Assembly (NCBI GenBank): GCA_964431105.1
Contig: CAYSIR010000041.1
Location: 1 to 23,831 of the forward strand
Source: RECH01 sp964431105
Lineage (GTDB): Bacteria; Cyanobacteriota; Cyanobacteriia; RECH01
Direction of reading: 5' to 3'
DNA: 23,831 bases
Below the pieces are notes generated by a model. It had not been told where the DNA came from. It saw nothing but the letters and a program-made list of their open reading frames with translations, and ran no database searches. Of this stretch, positions 6,351-14,102 are shown piece after piece. The position numbers were made by a program, and so were the translations under genes. The first letter of the stretch is position 1. Every line of letters begins with the position of its first letter.

Positions 6351-8594
6351 ATGGACGCACCCTTTGAGATTACGATCCAGATGGTCATGACCATCCTCGC
6401 AGGAATCAGCGCTCAAGTTGTCGCTGATTATCTCAAGGTTCCTAGTATTGTGTTTTTGCTGCTGTTTGGCATTCTGCTGGGGTCAGATGGCATCGGTCTT
6501 TTGCATCCGCAAATGTTAGGCACTGGGCTAGAAGTCATTGTTGCCCTGTCCGTTGCAGTGATCTTGTTTGAAGGTGGTCTCAATCTTCAACTGCGAGAAT
6601 TGGGGCGCGTTTCAGGCAGTCTCCAAAACCTTGTCACCATCGGCACACTGATTACGCTCATTGGCGGCGGCATGGCGGCGCACTGGCTGGGTGAATTTCC
6701 CTGGCCGCTGGCATTTCTATACGCTGCATTAGTTGTTGTGACCGGGCCGACGGTCGTTGGCCCCCTGTTGCGGCAGGTACAGGTCGATCGTCAGGTGGCT
6801 ACCCTACTGGAAGGGGAAGCCGTATTGATTGATCCCGTTGGTGCCATTCTGGCCGTGGTCGTCTTGGACGTCATTCTCAACGGAGATGCCGATCTCCTCT
6901 CGGTGGTCAATGGGCTAATTGTGCGCCTGGGTACTGGAGTTGCGATCGGGGTTGTCGGAGGCTGGCTGCTGGGCTTTATTCTCAAACAAGCCGAATTTTT
7001 GTCTGAAGAACTGCGCAACCTCGTCGTGCTAGCCGGTTTGTGGGGATTGTTTGGGCTAGCGCAAACCATTCGGAGCGAAGCGGGGCTAATGGCAACTGTT
7101 GTGGCTGGCATTGTCCTGCGCGCCTCCTCAGTGCCGGATGAACGATTGCTACGCCGATTCAAAGGGCAGCTCACTATTTTGGCAGTTTCAGTCCTATTTA
7201 TCCTACTGGCGGCCGACCTCTCCATTGCCAGTATTTTTGCGTTAGGACGCGGTGCCGTCTTTACCGTTGCGGTCTTGATGTTTGGGGTGCGACCGCTCAC
7301 CGTATGGCTCTGTACCTGGAACAGTTCACTGAACTGGCGTCAGAAAATGTTTATTTCTTGGATTTCACCTAGAGGCATCGTGTCTGCCTCGGTGGCTTCC
7401 CTCTTCGCTATTTTGTTAACCGAACGCGGCATCAGCGGGGGCGACGCGATTAAGGCACTTGTATTTCTGACCATCATCTCAACGGTCATGCTGCAAGGAC
7501 TAACGGCGGGTGCAGTCGCGACGCTACTGCGTGTCAACTCTACTGAAGTGACCGGAGCCATTATCGTCGGATGCAATCCCATCAGTCGCCTAATTGCTCG
7601 CTTATTCCAAGAGCGGGGAGAGCTGGCGGTATTGATCGACACTGACCCGGAAGCCTGTAAAGAAGCAGAAAAGGATAACATTCCAGTGTTTGCCAGCAGT
7701 GCGCTGGATACCGACGTATTGGAAGAAGCGGGGCTGTCTACGGCTGGAACGTTCTTGGCAATGACGAATAATGGCGAAGTCAATGTTGTGCTAGCACAGC
7801 GGGCGATTGAGGAATTTCAACCTCCGCGTGTTCTGGTGGTACTACCGAGTGATGGCAAGGCTAGCAAGTCTGGGGAGGGTACAACGACTAAACCGGCCAA
7901 GCCCAACAAATCTGGAAGCACTGCGGCCCCTAAAGCCCGTTTTCGGGCGGCGTTTGTGGATAAGATGCCGTTTAAAACCTGGAATCGCTACCTTCAGGAT
8001 GATGCTGTTAAGTTGGGTGAAACTCGTTTGCGAGAACCTGGGTTACTGTTCCAGCAGGCGCATCTGCGGGCCCTCACCCGTTCTGGGGAGTTGGTTCCCT
8101 TGCTGCTTGAACGCCAAAATACGCTACAGGTTATGCCTGCTAATGAAGAATTTCAAGCGGGCGATCGCATCATTTATTTATTGCATGATCCTCGTCCGAA
8201 GTTGCTGAAGCGCCTGTCTGGCGGTGCCAGCCCTAGCCGGCTAGCGGTAGAAAAACTGCCCGCTGTCGAAGAAATTCCAATTCCAATTTCGATGACGACA
8301 GCCGAAGCGCGCGAGACGACTCCTCCTGTTGACCCGATCGCCGAAGCCAATCCAACTCCTTCTAAATCCTCTGCGGAGAAGGCTCCTACAGAAACCCCAA
8401 AAAACACTGAACCATCGCCCAATTCAAAATCCCAGCCTTCACCCCAATCTGTATCTGACTCACAGGCTGGACAGTCCTCCCCAAGCCAAAATGCTCCAGC
8501 TAGCCGCAAGCTGACGGAAACGGATGGACTGACCAATACTAATCGCAGTGCAGAGAACCGAGCGGAGAGCGAAGGATTACATCCCGACGACTGA
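6351..8594 (+). CDS. CPA1-type cation/proton antiporter with cytosolic nucleotide-binding domain
   Basis: A 747-aa inner-membrane protein. Residues about 5-395 form a multi-helix antiporter domain. Family landmarks include FEGGLNL (73-79), TGPTVVGPLL (131-140) and EGEAVLIDP (154-162), whose D161 is at the position expected for the ion-binding acid. Residues from about 400 form a Rossmann-like TrkA-N domain (GAIIVGCNPISR, then VLIDTDP), followed by a lysine/serine/glycine-rich spacer and a TrkA-C-like part ending near 640. The last 100 residues are low complexity, rich in Pro, Ser, Thr and Glu. The protein probably exchanges Na+ or K+ for protons, with nucleotide or redox gating by the cytosolic domain. 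The GxGxxG loop is degenerate (GCNPIS). It resembles the NhaS/NhaP antiporters of cyanobacteria, but I cannot assign a specific paralogue. AGG lies seven bases before the ATG. Confidence 0.88.
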   Translation: MDAPFEITIQMVMTILAGISAQVVADYLKVPSIVFLLLFGILLGSDGIGLLHPQMLGTGLEVIVALSVAVILFEGGLNLQLRELGRVSGSLQNLVTIGTLITLIGGGMAAHWLGEFPWPLAFLYAALVVVTGPTVVGPLLRQVQVDRQVATLLEGEAVLIDPVGAILAVVVLDVILNGDADLLSVVNGLIVRLGTGVAIGVVGGWLLGFILKQAEFLSEELRNLVVLAGLWGLFGLAQTIRSEAGLMATVVAGIVLRASSVPDERLLRRFKGQLTILAVSVLFILLAADLSIASIFALGRGAVFTVAVLMFGVRPLTVWLCTWNSSLNWRQKMFISWISPRGIVSASVASLFAILLTERGISGGDAIKALVFLTIISTVMLQGLTAGAVATLLRVNSTEVTGAIIVGCNPISRLIARLFQERGELAVLIDTDPEACKEAEKDNIPVFASSALDTDVLEEAGLSTAGTFLAMTNNGEVNVVLAQRAIEEFQPPRVLVVLPSDGKASKSGEGTTTKPAKPNKSGSTAAPKARFRAAFVDKMPFKTWNRYLQDDAVKLGETRLREPGLLFQQAHLRALTRSGELVPLLLERQNTLQVMPANEEFQAGDRIIYLLHDPRPKLLKRLSGGASPSRLAVEKLPAVEEIPIPISMTTAEARETTPPVDPIAEANPTPSKSSAEKAPTETPKNTEPSPNSKSQPSPQSVSDSQAGQSSPSQNAPASRKLTETDGLTNTNRSAENRAESEGLHPDD

Positions 8595-8664
8595 TGCAAC
8601 CCCACGCCCTCAAATCTTTTCTATTAATCACGTAACGGTCGTCGAGCGTTTTGCGCTATCACGG

Positions 8665-8698
8665 CCTCCGCCATTTTCTACCTCGTTTCGGAGGGTAG
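8665..8698. terminator. Possible hairpin between convergent antiporter and hslO genes
   Basis: CCTCCG (8665-8670) can pair with CGGAGG (8689-8694). Alternatively CTACCTC (8678-8684) pairs with GAGGGTAG (8691-8698) with one bulge. The gap between the convergent genes is 180 bp and should hold termination signals for both, but neither strand shows a T-run. The call is weak. The rest of the gap holds one HIP1 and no gene. Confidence 0.25.
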
Positions 8699-8774
8699 GC
8701 ATTAGAGATTGGGTGACTTTCCCATCAAAGATCGCGAATCTTCACAGGGCGCGATCGCTGATGCCACCGCCTAA

Positions 8775-9677
8775 TCAACCGGATGACTCTGCCCTTAGCT
8801 CTGAGATGACCTGCTCTAACTGATCACTATTAGCCTGATATACCTCATTGCAGAAATGACAGGTTGCTTCCGCCCCATGATCCTTGACAATCATGTCGCG
8901 GAGTTCAGCCTCACCCAACAGCTTCAGCGCTCCTAGCATCCGGTCAAAGGAACAGCCGCAGTGGAACCGCAGCATCTGTGTACCCGGCAAAATATTTAAC
9001 CCCATATCTCCGAGCAACTCCTCGAAAATTTGAGGAATTGTTTTCGAGGCACGGAGCAGTGGCGTAAACCCAGACAGCGCCCCAACCCGCGACTCTAGCT
9101 TTTCCACCAGCGCATCATCTTGGGCTGCCTTGGGCAAAACCTGAATTAAGATGCCCCCAGATGCAGTCACGCCTTCCGCACTCACGAAGACCCCCAGCAC
9201 TAGCGCCGATGGCGTCTGCTCCGAGTTCACCAAGTAGGCTGTAATGTCATCACCAATCTCACCCGACACAAGCCCAACGGTACTAGAGTAGGGATACCCA
9301 TAGCCCACGTCTCGAATAACGTAGAGATAGCCTTCTGGGCCAACTGCCCCGCCAACGTCTAGCTTGCCATTATGCTTCGGGGGTAACTCGATAGAGGGAT
9401 TGCCCACATACCCTCGCACTGTGCCATCCAATCCAGCATCGACAAAAATTCCGCCCAGTGGGCCATTGCCATTCACCCGAATATTGACTCGTGATTCGGG
9501 ATGTTTCATGCTCGATGCCAGAAGCAAGCCCGCCGACATGGTACGCCCCAGGGCAGCGCTCGCGACATAGGAAAGGTTGTGGCGTGTTCGGGCGTCGTCT
9601 ACCAAACGGGTGGTGATGACCCCGACGGCTCGGATTCCATCATCTGCTGCTGTTGCTCGAATTAGCTGATCCGCCAT
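8775..9677 (-). CDS. hslO: Hsp33 redox-regulated chaperone HslO
   Basis: A 300-aa cytoplasmic holdase that binds unfolding proteins during oxidative stress. The C-terminal zinc/redox switch is intact, with C240-x-C242 and C273-x-x-C276, the CXC plus CXXC pattern that defines the family. The N-terminal domain has the typical opening with RATA (7-10), the RHNLSYVASAALGR stretch (32-45) and GNP near 92. Length and ATG start agree with the family. Its TAATG start overlaps the stop of a 64-codon open frame upstream (9677-9871, minus), which I do not accept as a gene. hslO stands alone and is divergent from the SRPBCC-like gene. In photosynthetic cells the protein would answer oxidants, but that is family knowledge and not visible here. 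Confidence 0.96.
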   Translation of the reverse strand: MADQLIRATAADDGIRAVGVITTRLVDDARTRHNLSYVASAALGRTMSAGLLLASSMKHPESRVNIRVNGNGPLGGIFVDAGLDGTVRGYVGNPSIELPPKHNGKLDVGGAVGPEGYLYVIRDVGYGYPYSSTVGLVSGEIGDDITAYLVNSEQTPSALVLGVFVSAEGVTASGGILIQVLPKAAQDDALVEKLESRVGALSGFTPLLRASKTIPQIFEELLGDMGLNILPGTQMLRFHCGCSFDRMLGALKLLGEAELRDMIVKDHGAEATCHFCNEVYQANSDQLEQVISELRAESSG

Positions 9678-9869
9678 TAGAGTTCTAAATACTTCTTAAC
9701 ACACTCTAGTTTCCATTCTAAGGCGTGGGTCTGACTGTACGGATCAGAAATCTCATTTAGGATTGAGATAGCGCTGGAAAGATGAGCGATCGCGCCCAAT
9801 CCAATGCGGCTGCCTCTGAATTGCGCTACACGTTGTTTTATTTTTAGACCTGTACCTACACCGCCCGCC

Positions 9870-10265
9870 ATGTTTGGAACGTTTCAGCAAAGCCACCTCC
9901 GCATTGAAGTGAATGCCTCTAGCACCAATATTCGAGATAGCCTGACGGATGCAGGGCTACTCCAGCAATGGCTCTATCCACAAACGCTTTCTCTGTCGTC
10001 CGTTGAACGTCTTTCTACAGGGCAAGTGTTCACCAGCCAGCTTGGCCCGATCACCATCCAGCACCAGGTAGATGTTTTAGATGACACAACCCTACGATTG
10101 CTGATGAGTCAGGCAGTAGACGGCTTTCATGAGTGGCATTGGGGAAATGGCTGGGTTCAGTCTAGTTTGGCAGGTGTTTCGATGCTACCGCTGAACGTTG
10201 CCCAGACTCTCAATCTGCTGCGGCTACGTTTCTTCCTTGAACAGCGTGCCCAGCCGCCTTCCTAG
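9870..10265 (+). CDS. SRPBCC-like cyanobacterial hypothetical protein, 131 aa
   Basis: A small soluble protein without signal peptide or membrane helix. The opening MFGTFQQSHLRIEVNAS followed by a helix ending in LLQQWLYP (about residues 30-37) looks like the first strand and helices of the START/SRPBCC (polyketide cyclase-like) fold. The central alternating strands and the C-terminal long helix (about 106-126, leucine-rich) also fit. I chose the ATG at 9870 because the reading frame upstream to 9804 adds 22 residues of unlikely composition. No ribosome site is clear at either start. SRPBCC proteins bind hydrophobic ligands in a deep cavity, and no ligand can be inferred here. Convergent hisD lies 368 bp downstream. 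The fold assignment is from pattern recognition and moderate in strength. Confidence 0.72.
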   Translation: MFGTFQQSHLRIEVNASSTNIRDSLTDAGLLQQWLYPQTLSLSSVERLSTGQVFTSQLGPITIQHQVDVLDDTTLRLLMSQAVDGFHEWHWGNGWVQSSLAGVSMLPLNVAQTLNLLRLRFFLEQRAQPPS

Positions 10266-10633
10266 CGGCTATCACGCAGTTCTCGCCAAAACCTGAATTT
10301 CTAGGCTTGAATAGGTATTCTGAGTAACTGTTCAGTAGTTAGGCCAAAGGTCTGATAACGTTCGCGTAATGTGCGGACTCCTAGGGGGAGACTGGCGTTA
10401 AAGTCCCCCAGAATTAGGGCTTCAGAGGATATGTAGTGCTGCAATGTATCACAAACAATGTGTATCCGAAAACTTCAGTGGCGATGGGTCATGGTATTCA
10501 TGTCGTGATTTTGGGTGGCGTGGGCATCGCCCACACCACCCAAAATCGTTACCAATAGAGGAGATCTGGTGATGAATTCGATCCCTAGGTCAGTCGTCAC
10601 GGTTTCAGGAGCTAGTTCAGTCGCTGGAAATGG
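10266..10633. other. Structured intergenic region between convergent genes
   Basis: I see no coding sequence. Two hairpins dominate. A smaller one pairs GGGGGA (10384-10389) with TCCCCC (10404-10409). The other is a long palindrome at 10492-10554, listed separately. Two near-copies of CAATGT(G)TATC lie at about 10442 and 10468. The region must contain the 3' ends of the SRPBCC-like gene and hisD, and could also hold a small RNA or a repeat element. Confidence 0.5.
10492..10554. repeat. Long imperfect palindrome (19-bp arms), repeat element or terminator
   Basis: The arms 10507-10525 and 10529-10547 are complementary over 19 bases with one C/A mismatch (10519/10535) and a 3-nt loop ATC. The core is GTGGGC-ATC-GCCCAC, flanked by GATTTTGGGTGG and CCACCCAAAATC. 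An outer TGGTA/TACCA pair (10492-10496, 10550-10554) extends it. Neither strand has a T-run after the stem, so it does not look like a classical intrinsic terminator. GTGGGC-N3-GCCCAC palindromes are, from memory, common as dispersed non-coding repeats in filamentous cyanobacteria, so a MITE-like or REP-like element is my preferred reading. No second copy is present in this window. Confidence 0.7.
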
Positions 10634-11944
10634 TCAAGTACTGTCTTGATCGTCAGCAACCCGGCGCTTCACGGACTCAGCGTGGGATGGAAGCCCCTCA
10701 CAGGTGGCTAACAGGTTAATGGACTCAGCAACCTGACGTAGCGCTGTCGGAGAATATTGAATCAGGCTGGAATGCTTCATAAACGTCTCTACGCCAAGCG
10801 CAGAGGCATAGCGGGCGGCACCAGAAGTCGGTAGCGTATGGTTGGGGCCGGCGAGGTAGTCTCCGACGGCCTCCGGCGTGGATGAGCCGAGGAAGATGGC
10901 TCCTGCATGACGAATCTGCTCTAGTAGCGCCCATGGATCTTCGACCTCAAGCTCCAAGTGTTCTGGCGCAAATTCATTAGATAGCGTTACCGCTAGTTCT
11001 AGGGAGTCAACTACAACCACTAATCCATAGTGGGCGATCGCCTTTTCGGTCAACATTTGGCGCGGATGGTTAATCAGTTGACGCTGAACCTCTGCTACCA
11101 CCTGTTGTCCAAGGTTGGCATCTGTAGTAATCAGAATGGCGGATGCCATTGGATCATGTTCGGCTTGTGCCAATAGGTCGGTCGCGACGTGGATCGGGTT
11201 TGCTGAGCGATCGGCAATAATGAGAACCTCGGATGGCCCCGCTAAGGAATCGATGCCCACTGTTCCATAGACCAGTTTCTTGGCCAAGGTCACGTAGATA
11301 TTGCCCGGCCCAGTAATCACATCTACCTTGGGCACCGTTTCTGTACCGTAGGCTAAGGCTGCGATCGCCTGTGCGCCACCCACTCGATAAATTTCTGTCA
11401 CTCCCGCTTCCTGGGCTGCGACTAGAATGGCTGGATTCACGGCTTTGTCCACTCCGGGAGGGGTAGCCATTACCCGCCGGGGTACACCCGCTACACTCGC
11501 CGGAACGGCATTCATTAATACGGTACTGACATAAGATGCCCGACCACCGGGAATATACAGACCCGCGCAATCGACCGGAGTGTAGCGCTTTCCAAGCACT
11601 GTTTCATCCGCACCAAACTGCACCCAGCTCTTCGGCACACGCTGTCGGTGAAAGGACTCAATGTTGCGCCGTGCCAGGCGAATGGCATCCAGCAATTCCT
11701 TTGGCACTTGCTGATAAGCCGCGTCGAGTTCTGACCCGCTGATGCGTAACTCTTCAGGCTTCAGCGCTTGCTGATCAAATTCTTTAGTGTAGTGAATCAG
11801 TGCGTAATCTCCCTGGCGTTGAACCGATTGGAGAACTTCTCGCACCGTGGCTTCTTTATATAAAATCCGCTCATCGTTGGTGCGATCGCAGATTCGACGC
11901 AATTCTATCCGCGCTTCAGAGACTTGACTCGTAATTCGAAGCAT
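10634..11944 (-). CDS. hisD: Histidinol dehydrogenase HisD
   Basis: A 436-aa zinc enzyme that catalyses the last two steps of histidine synthesis, L-histidinol to L-histidine with two NAD+. All key residues match the E. coli enzyme in order and spacing: zinc ligands Q260, H263, D362 and H421, and the catalytic pair E328-H329 in EFAPEHLE. The signature GPNHTLPTSGAARY is present, as is the NAD-binding region around IPGGRASYVSTVLMN (about 132-146). I prefer the start MLRITSQ at 11944 (or the ATG two codons earlier, 11950) over the longest frame beginning at 12019. The extra 25 residues are Cys/Trp-rich and atypical, and the shorter length fits the family. The gene is monocistronic, as is usual for his genes in cyanobacteria. 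Confidence 0.96.
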   Translation of the reverse strand: MLRITSQVSEARIELRRICDRTNDERILYKEATVREVLQSVQRQGDYALIHYTKEFDQQALKPEELRISGSELDAAYQQVPKELLDAIRLARRNIESFHRQRVPKSWVQFGADETVLGKRYTPVDCAGLYIPGGRASYVSTVLMNAVPASVAGVPRRVMATPPGVDKAVNPAILVAAQEAGVTEIYRVGGAQAIAALAYGTETVPKVDVITGPGNIYVTLAKKLVYGTVGIDSLAGPSEVLIIADRSANPIHVATDLLAQAEHDPMASAILITTDANLGQQVVAEVQRQLINHPRQMLTEKAIAHYGLVVVVDSLELAVTLSNEFAPEHLELEVEDPWALLEQIRHAGAIFLGSSTPEAVGDYLAGPNHTLPTSGAARYASALGVETFMKHSSLIQYSPTALRQVAESINLLATCEGLPSHAESVKRRVADDQDST

Positions 11945-11950
11945 TGCCAT

Positions 11951-12410
11951 GCAGTTGAGAACGGGCTGAGTGATGTACCAAACGCACCGACACCATCCTA
12001 GAATTGGTTGAATTCTCAACTTAGGATAGCTAACGTCGGAGCATTCCCCAGGGCTTGGCGCAACACCTCAATGGAAATTGCTGAAACTGAGGAATGAAGA
12101 GGCAAATGAGAAAGGGGGCAGAGTGCATCGTTACGAAGGTTAGTAAAGCGATGAGCCATTTTTAGCTCAGCTTCAAAACCGTTTGTCAATGGCTGACTGA
12201 TGCAATCTAGATTGAATCATCGTTGAGTTGCAAGACGTTGATCAGGATCACAGCAAACAACTATTACCCTTAGCTTAACCTGGATCTTAAACAAAGCAGG
12301 ATGGATTCATGATGTCTTCTGAGTCCATTGTGTACGATTGCCTTGATCTTTTGCTATGATATTTTTTCGCCGGTGTCGTGATCACTAAACTCCATATTCA
12401 GATTTGAACC
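11951..12410. other. Divergent hisD/rpsT promoter region
   Basis: No gene is visible in about 460 bp. The region contains an inverted repeat ATGGATTCA/TGAGTCCAT (12301-12309/12320-12328, one G-T pair, 10-nt spacer) just upstream of a likely rpsT promoter. An 8-bp palindrome GTGATCAC lies near 12378, inside the probable rpsT leader. HIP1 is absent from this gap. Confidence 0.5.
12352..12360 (+). promoter_or_regulatory. Extended -10 promoter element for rpsT
   Basis: TGCTATGAT (12352-12360) combines a TGn extension with TATGAT, one base from the TATAAT consensus. It lies 50 bp before the rpsT start, in an AT-rich stretch ending in a T-run. I see no good -35 hexamer at the right distance, which is tolerable for extended -10 promoters. 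It probably drives rpsT and perhaps tatD. Confidence 0.45.
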
Positions 12411-12707
12411 GTGGCAAATATTAAGTCAGCAATTAAACGTGTCCAAATTGCGGAGCGCAATCGTCTTCGTAATAAATCCTATCGCTCAGCCGTAAGAACG
12501 CTAATGAAGCGTTATTTCATGGCTTTAGAGTCCTATGCCGAAAATCCTACGCCGGAGGCAAAGCAAGAGGTTGAGCAGCGCATTGCATTGGCTTACAGCA
12601 AAATTGATAAAGCGGTGAAGCGAGGCATTTATCAAACCAATGCAGGTGCGCGCAAAAAATCTAAGATGGCTCAGGCTTGGAAGAAAAAGGCGCTGGCTTC
12701 GTCCTAG
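12411..12707 (+). CDS. rpsT: 30S ribosomal protein S20
   Basis: A 98-aa basic, helical protein that binds 16S rRNA early in small-subunit assembly. The opening MANIKSAIKRVQIAERNRLRNKS and the later DKAVKRGIYQTNAGARKKSKM (about residues 65-86) are family hallmarks. The start is GTG with no recognisable Shine-Dalgarno sequence (GATTTGAACC precedes it). A weak start is also a feature of E. coli rpsT, where it supports autogenous control, so this could be functional, but that is an analogy. It is the first gene of the conserved cyanobacterial order rpsT-tatD-rpoB-rpoC1-rpoC2. tatD follows after 88 bp with no terminator evident. Confidence 0.97.
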   Translation: MANIKSAIKRVQIAERNRLRNKSYRSAVRTLMKRYFMALESYAENPTPEAKQEVEQRIALAYSKIDKAVKRGIYQTNAGARKKSKMAQAWKKKALASS

Positions 12708-12795
12708 GGCGATCGCTCTCGTCATCGCTGCCGCCTACTCAACTGCGCGGATGAGCCGTCGGCTGTAAGCGTTCTCTAAACGATGGTACTGAACC

Positions 12796-13611
12796 ATGCC
12801 CCTGATTGACACGCACGTTCATCTTAATTTTGAAAGCTTTCAGCCCGACTTAGACTCGGTTGCTCAGTCTTGGCGCGATGCAGGGGTTGTTCAGCTTGTA
12901 CATTCCTGTGTCGAGCCGTCTGAGTTTGGTGCCATTCAGGCGATCGCCGATCGGTTTCCAGAGCTATCGTTTGCCGTAGGGCTGCACCCGCTCGATGCAG
13001 ACAAGTGGACGGACAGGACCGGGAATGAGATTCGTCGGCTTGCCCAGTCTGACTGTCGAGTTGTGGCAATCGGTGAGATGGGTTTGGATTTCTATAAAGC
13101 CGACTGCCACGATTGGCAATTGCAAGTGTTTCAAGCACAGCTTGCGATCGCCCATGAACTGAATTTGCCCATCATTGTCCACTGTCGAGATGCAGCCGCA
13201 GAAATGATTCGAGTCTTGCATCAGTTTTTTGACGAATGTGGTATTGTTCGTGGGGTTATGCACTGCTGGAGTGGGACTCCTGAAGAGACTCAGCAATTTT
13301 TGGACTTGGGATTTTACATCAGCTTCAGCGGCATTGTAACCTTCAAGAATGCGACCCAAGTTCAGGCATCCGCTCAACTCGTTCCCGATCACCGCCTGCT
13401 CATCGAAACGGACTGTCCGTTCCTCTCTCCTCACCCTAAACGGAAAGAGCGTCGGAATCAGCCAGCTAACGTTCAGTATGTTGCCCAAAAGCTGTCAGAA
13501 TTGCGAGGGGTTCCGTTAAGTGCTATCGAACAGCACACCGTAGCCAACGCGCGCCAGCTTTTTCAGCTTCCTCAGCCCGCGATCGCCTGCCCGACTAGCG
13601 ACGTTACCTGA
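12796..13611 (+). CDS. tatD: TatD family metal-dependent DNase/hydrolase
   Basis: A 271-aa cytoplasmic TIM-barrel hydrolase of the amidohydrolase superfamily. All metal ligands are visible: H7-x-H9 in DTHVHL, E94 in GEMGLDFY, H129 in IVHCRD, H156 in GVMHCWSG, and D206 in IETDCPFLSP. TatD proteins act as 3'-5' exonucleases or DNA/RNA hydrolases linked to DNA repair and quality control, and the physiological substrate in cyanobacteria is not established. The ATG gives the canonical N-terminus MPLIDTHVHL. It is probably cotranscribed with rpsT. About 490 bp and a terminator-like hairpin separate it from rpoB. The symbol follows the family name, and one of several TatD paralogues (such as YcfH-like) is possible. 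Confidence 0.93.
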   Translation: MPLIDTHVHLNFESFQPDLDSVAQSWRDAGVVQLVHSCVEPSEFGAIQAIADRFPELSFAVGLHPLDADKWTDRTGNEIRRLAQSDCRVVAIGEMGLDFYKADCHDWQLQVFQAQLAIAHELNLPIIVHCRDAAAEMIRVLHQFFDECGIVRGVMHCWSGTPEETQQFLDLGFYISFSGIVTFKNATQVQASAQLVPDHRLLIETDCPFLSPHPKRKERRNQPANVQYVAQKLSELRGVPLSAIEQHTVANARQLFQLPQPAIACPTSDVT

Positions 13612-14102
13612 AATTGCATCCATATTTTTCGTCGAGAGTCAAGCTGTTGCGGCATAATATAAAGACTGTTACCCGCAATTACGCTGAGCGATTGAAACCG
13701 GTGCGTCATTTCCTGCCCGTCAACGTTCCTGAATGTCGCCTGCCAGTGCGATCGCTTTTCTTAGACCAACCTCTTAACTTGCCCAGATTGAAACGACCAA
13801 AAGCTGACTTGAGGTTGCAGTGGATGTGAGCTATGTAAATGAAAACTGACGCGATGTTTCACCCTATTTAACCAGCCGTGCGATCGCTGATGACTGACCC
13901 CCACCTATGTTAAACGGTTCTACTCCAAGCAAATTGTTATTCGTACCGTTCCGTTCCTTCCCTCTAGTACAGCCGAACTTCATTAAATGTTTCTGTTGAA
14001 ATCAGTCTCTACAACCGTAGAGTCTGATCTTTTGTGTTGAGTGCGCGCATCACCAACATCACTGTTGACCAACCCTAGGGCCCGACTTGCTTAAGGAGAC
14101 GC
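13612..14102. other. Long leader/promoter region of rpoB
   Basis: These 491 bp hold no supported gene. A 71-codon open frame at 13614-13829 has no ribosome site and no recognisable features. The region includes two HIP1 octamers, an AT-rich CATAATATAAAG near 13653 that could be part of a promoter, and a hairpin with downstream T-rich sequence at 14001-14036. Its length suggests an independent rpoB promoter with a long leader. Confidence 0.5.
14001..14036 (+). terminator. Terminator-like or attenuator hairpin before rpoB
   Basis: ATCAGTCTCTAC (14001-14012) pairs with GTAGAGTCTGAT (14017-14028) in an 11-of-12-bp stem with one T-T mismatch and the loop AACC. CTTTTGTG follows immediately. The T-run is short and interrupted. 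The position, 75 bases before the rpoB start codon, fits either the end of rpsT-tatD transcripts or an attenuator in the rpoB leader. Confidence 0.5.

Noticed and set aside
6101..6394. 97-codon minus-strand frame upstream of the antiporter
   Set aside because: It overlaps the antiporter start and the 12-bp duplication, has an Arg-rich composition and no ribosome site.
8174..8605. 143-codon minus-strand frame opposite the antiporter C-terminal tail
   Set aside because: It is the complement of the Pro/Ser/Thr-rich tail, giving a low-complexity Gly/Ser/Val/Asp translation. It is a shadow, not a gene.
9804..9869. Upstream start for the SRPBCC-like protein
   Set aside because: The additional 22 residues (Cys- and Pro-rich) have no ribosome site and would overlap the divergent hslO promoter region. 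MFGTFQQ is a more natural start.
11951..12019. Extended N-terminus of HisD from 12019
   Set aside because: The extra residues are rich in Cys, Trp and hydrophobic residues, unlike known HisD proteins. The ATG at 11944 or 11950 gives the expected start.
13614..13829. 71-codon open frame between tatD and rpoB
   Set aside because: It has no ribosome-binding site, no recognisable sequence, and a composition high in Arg/Leu/Pro, typical of chance frames in this GC range.
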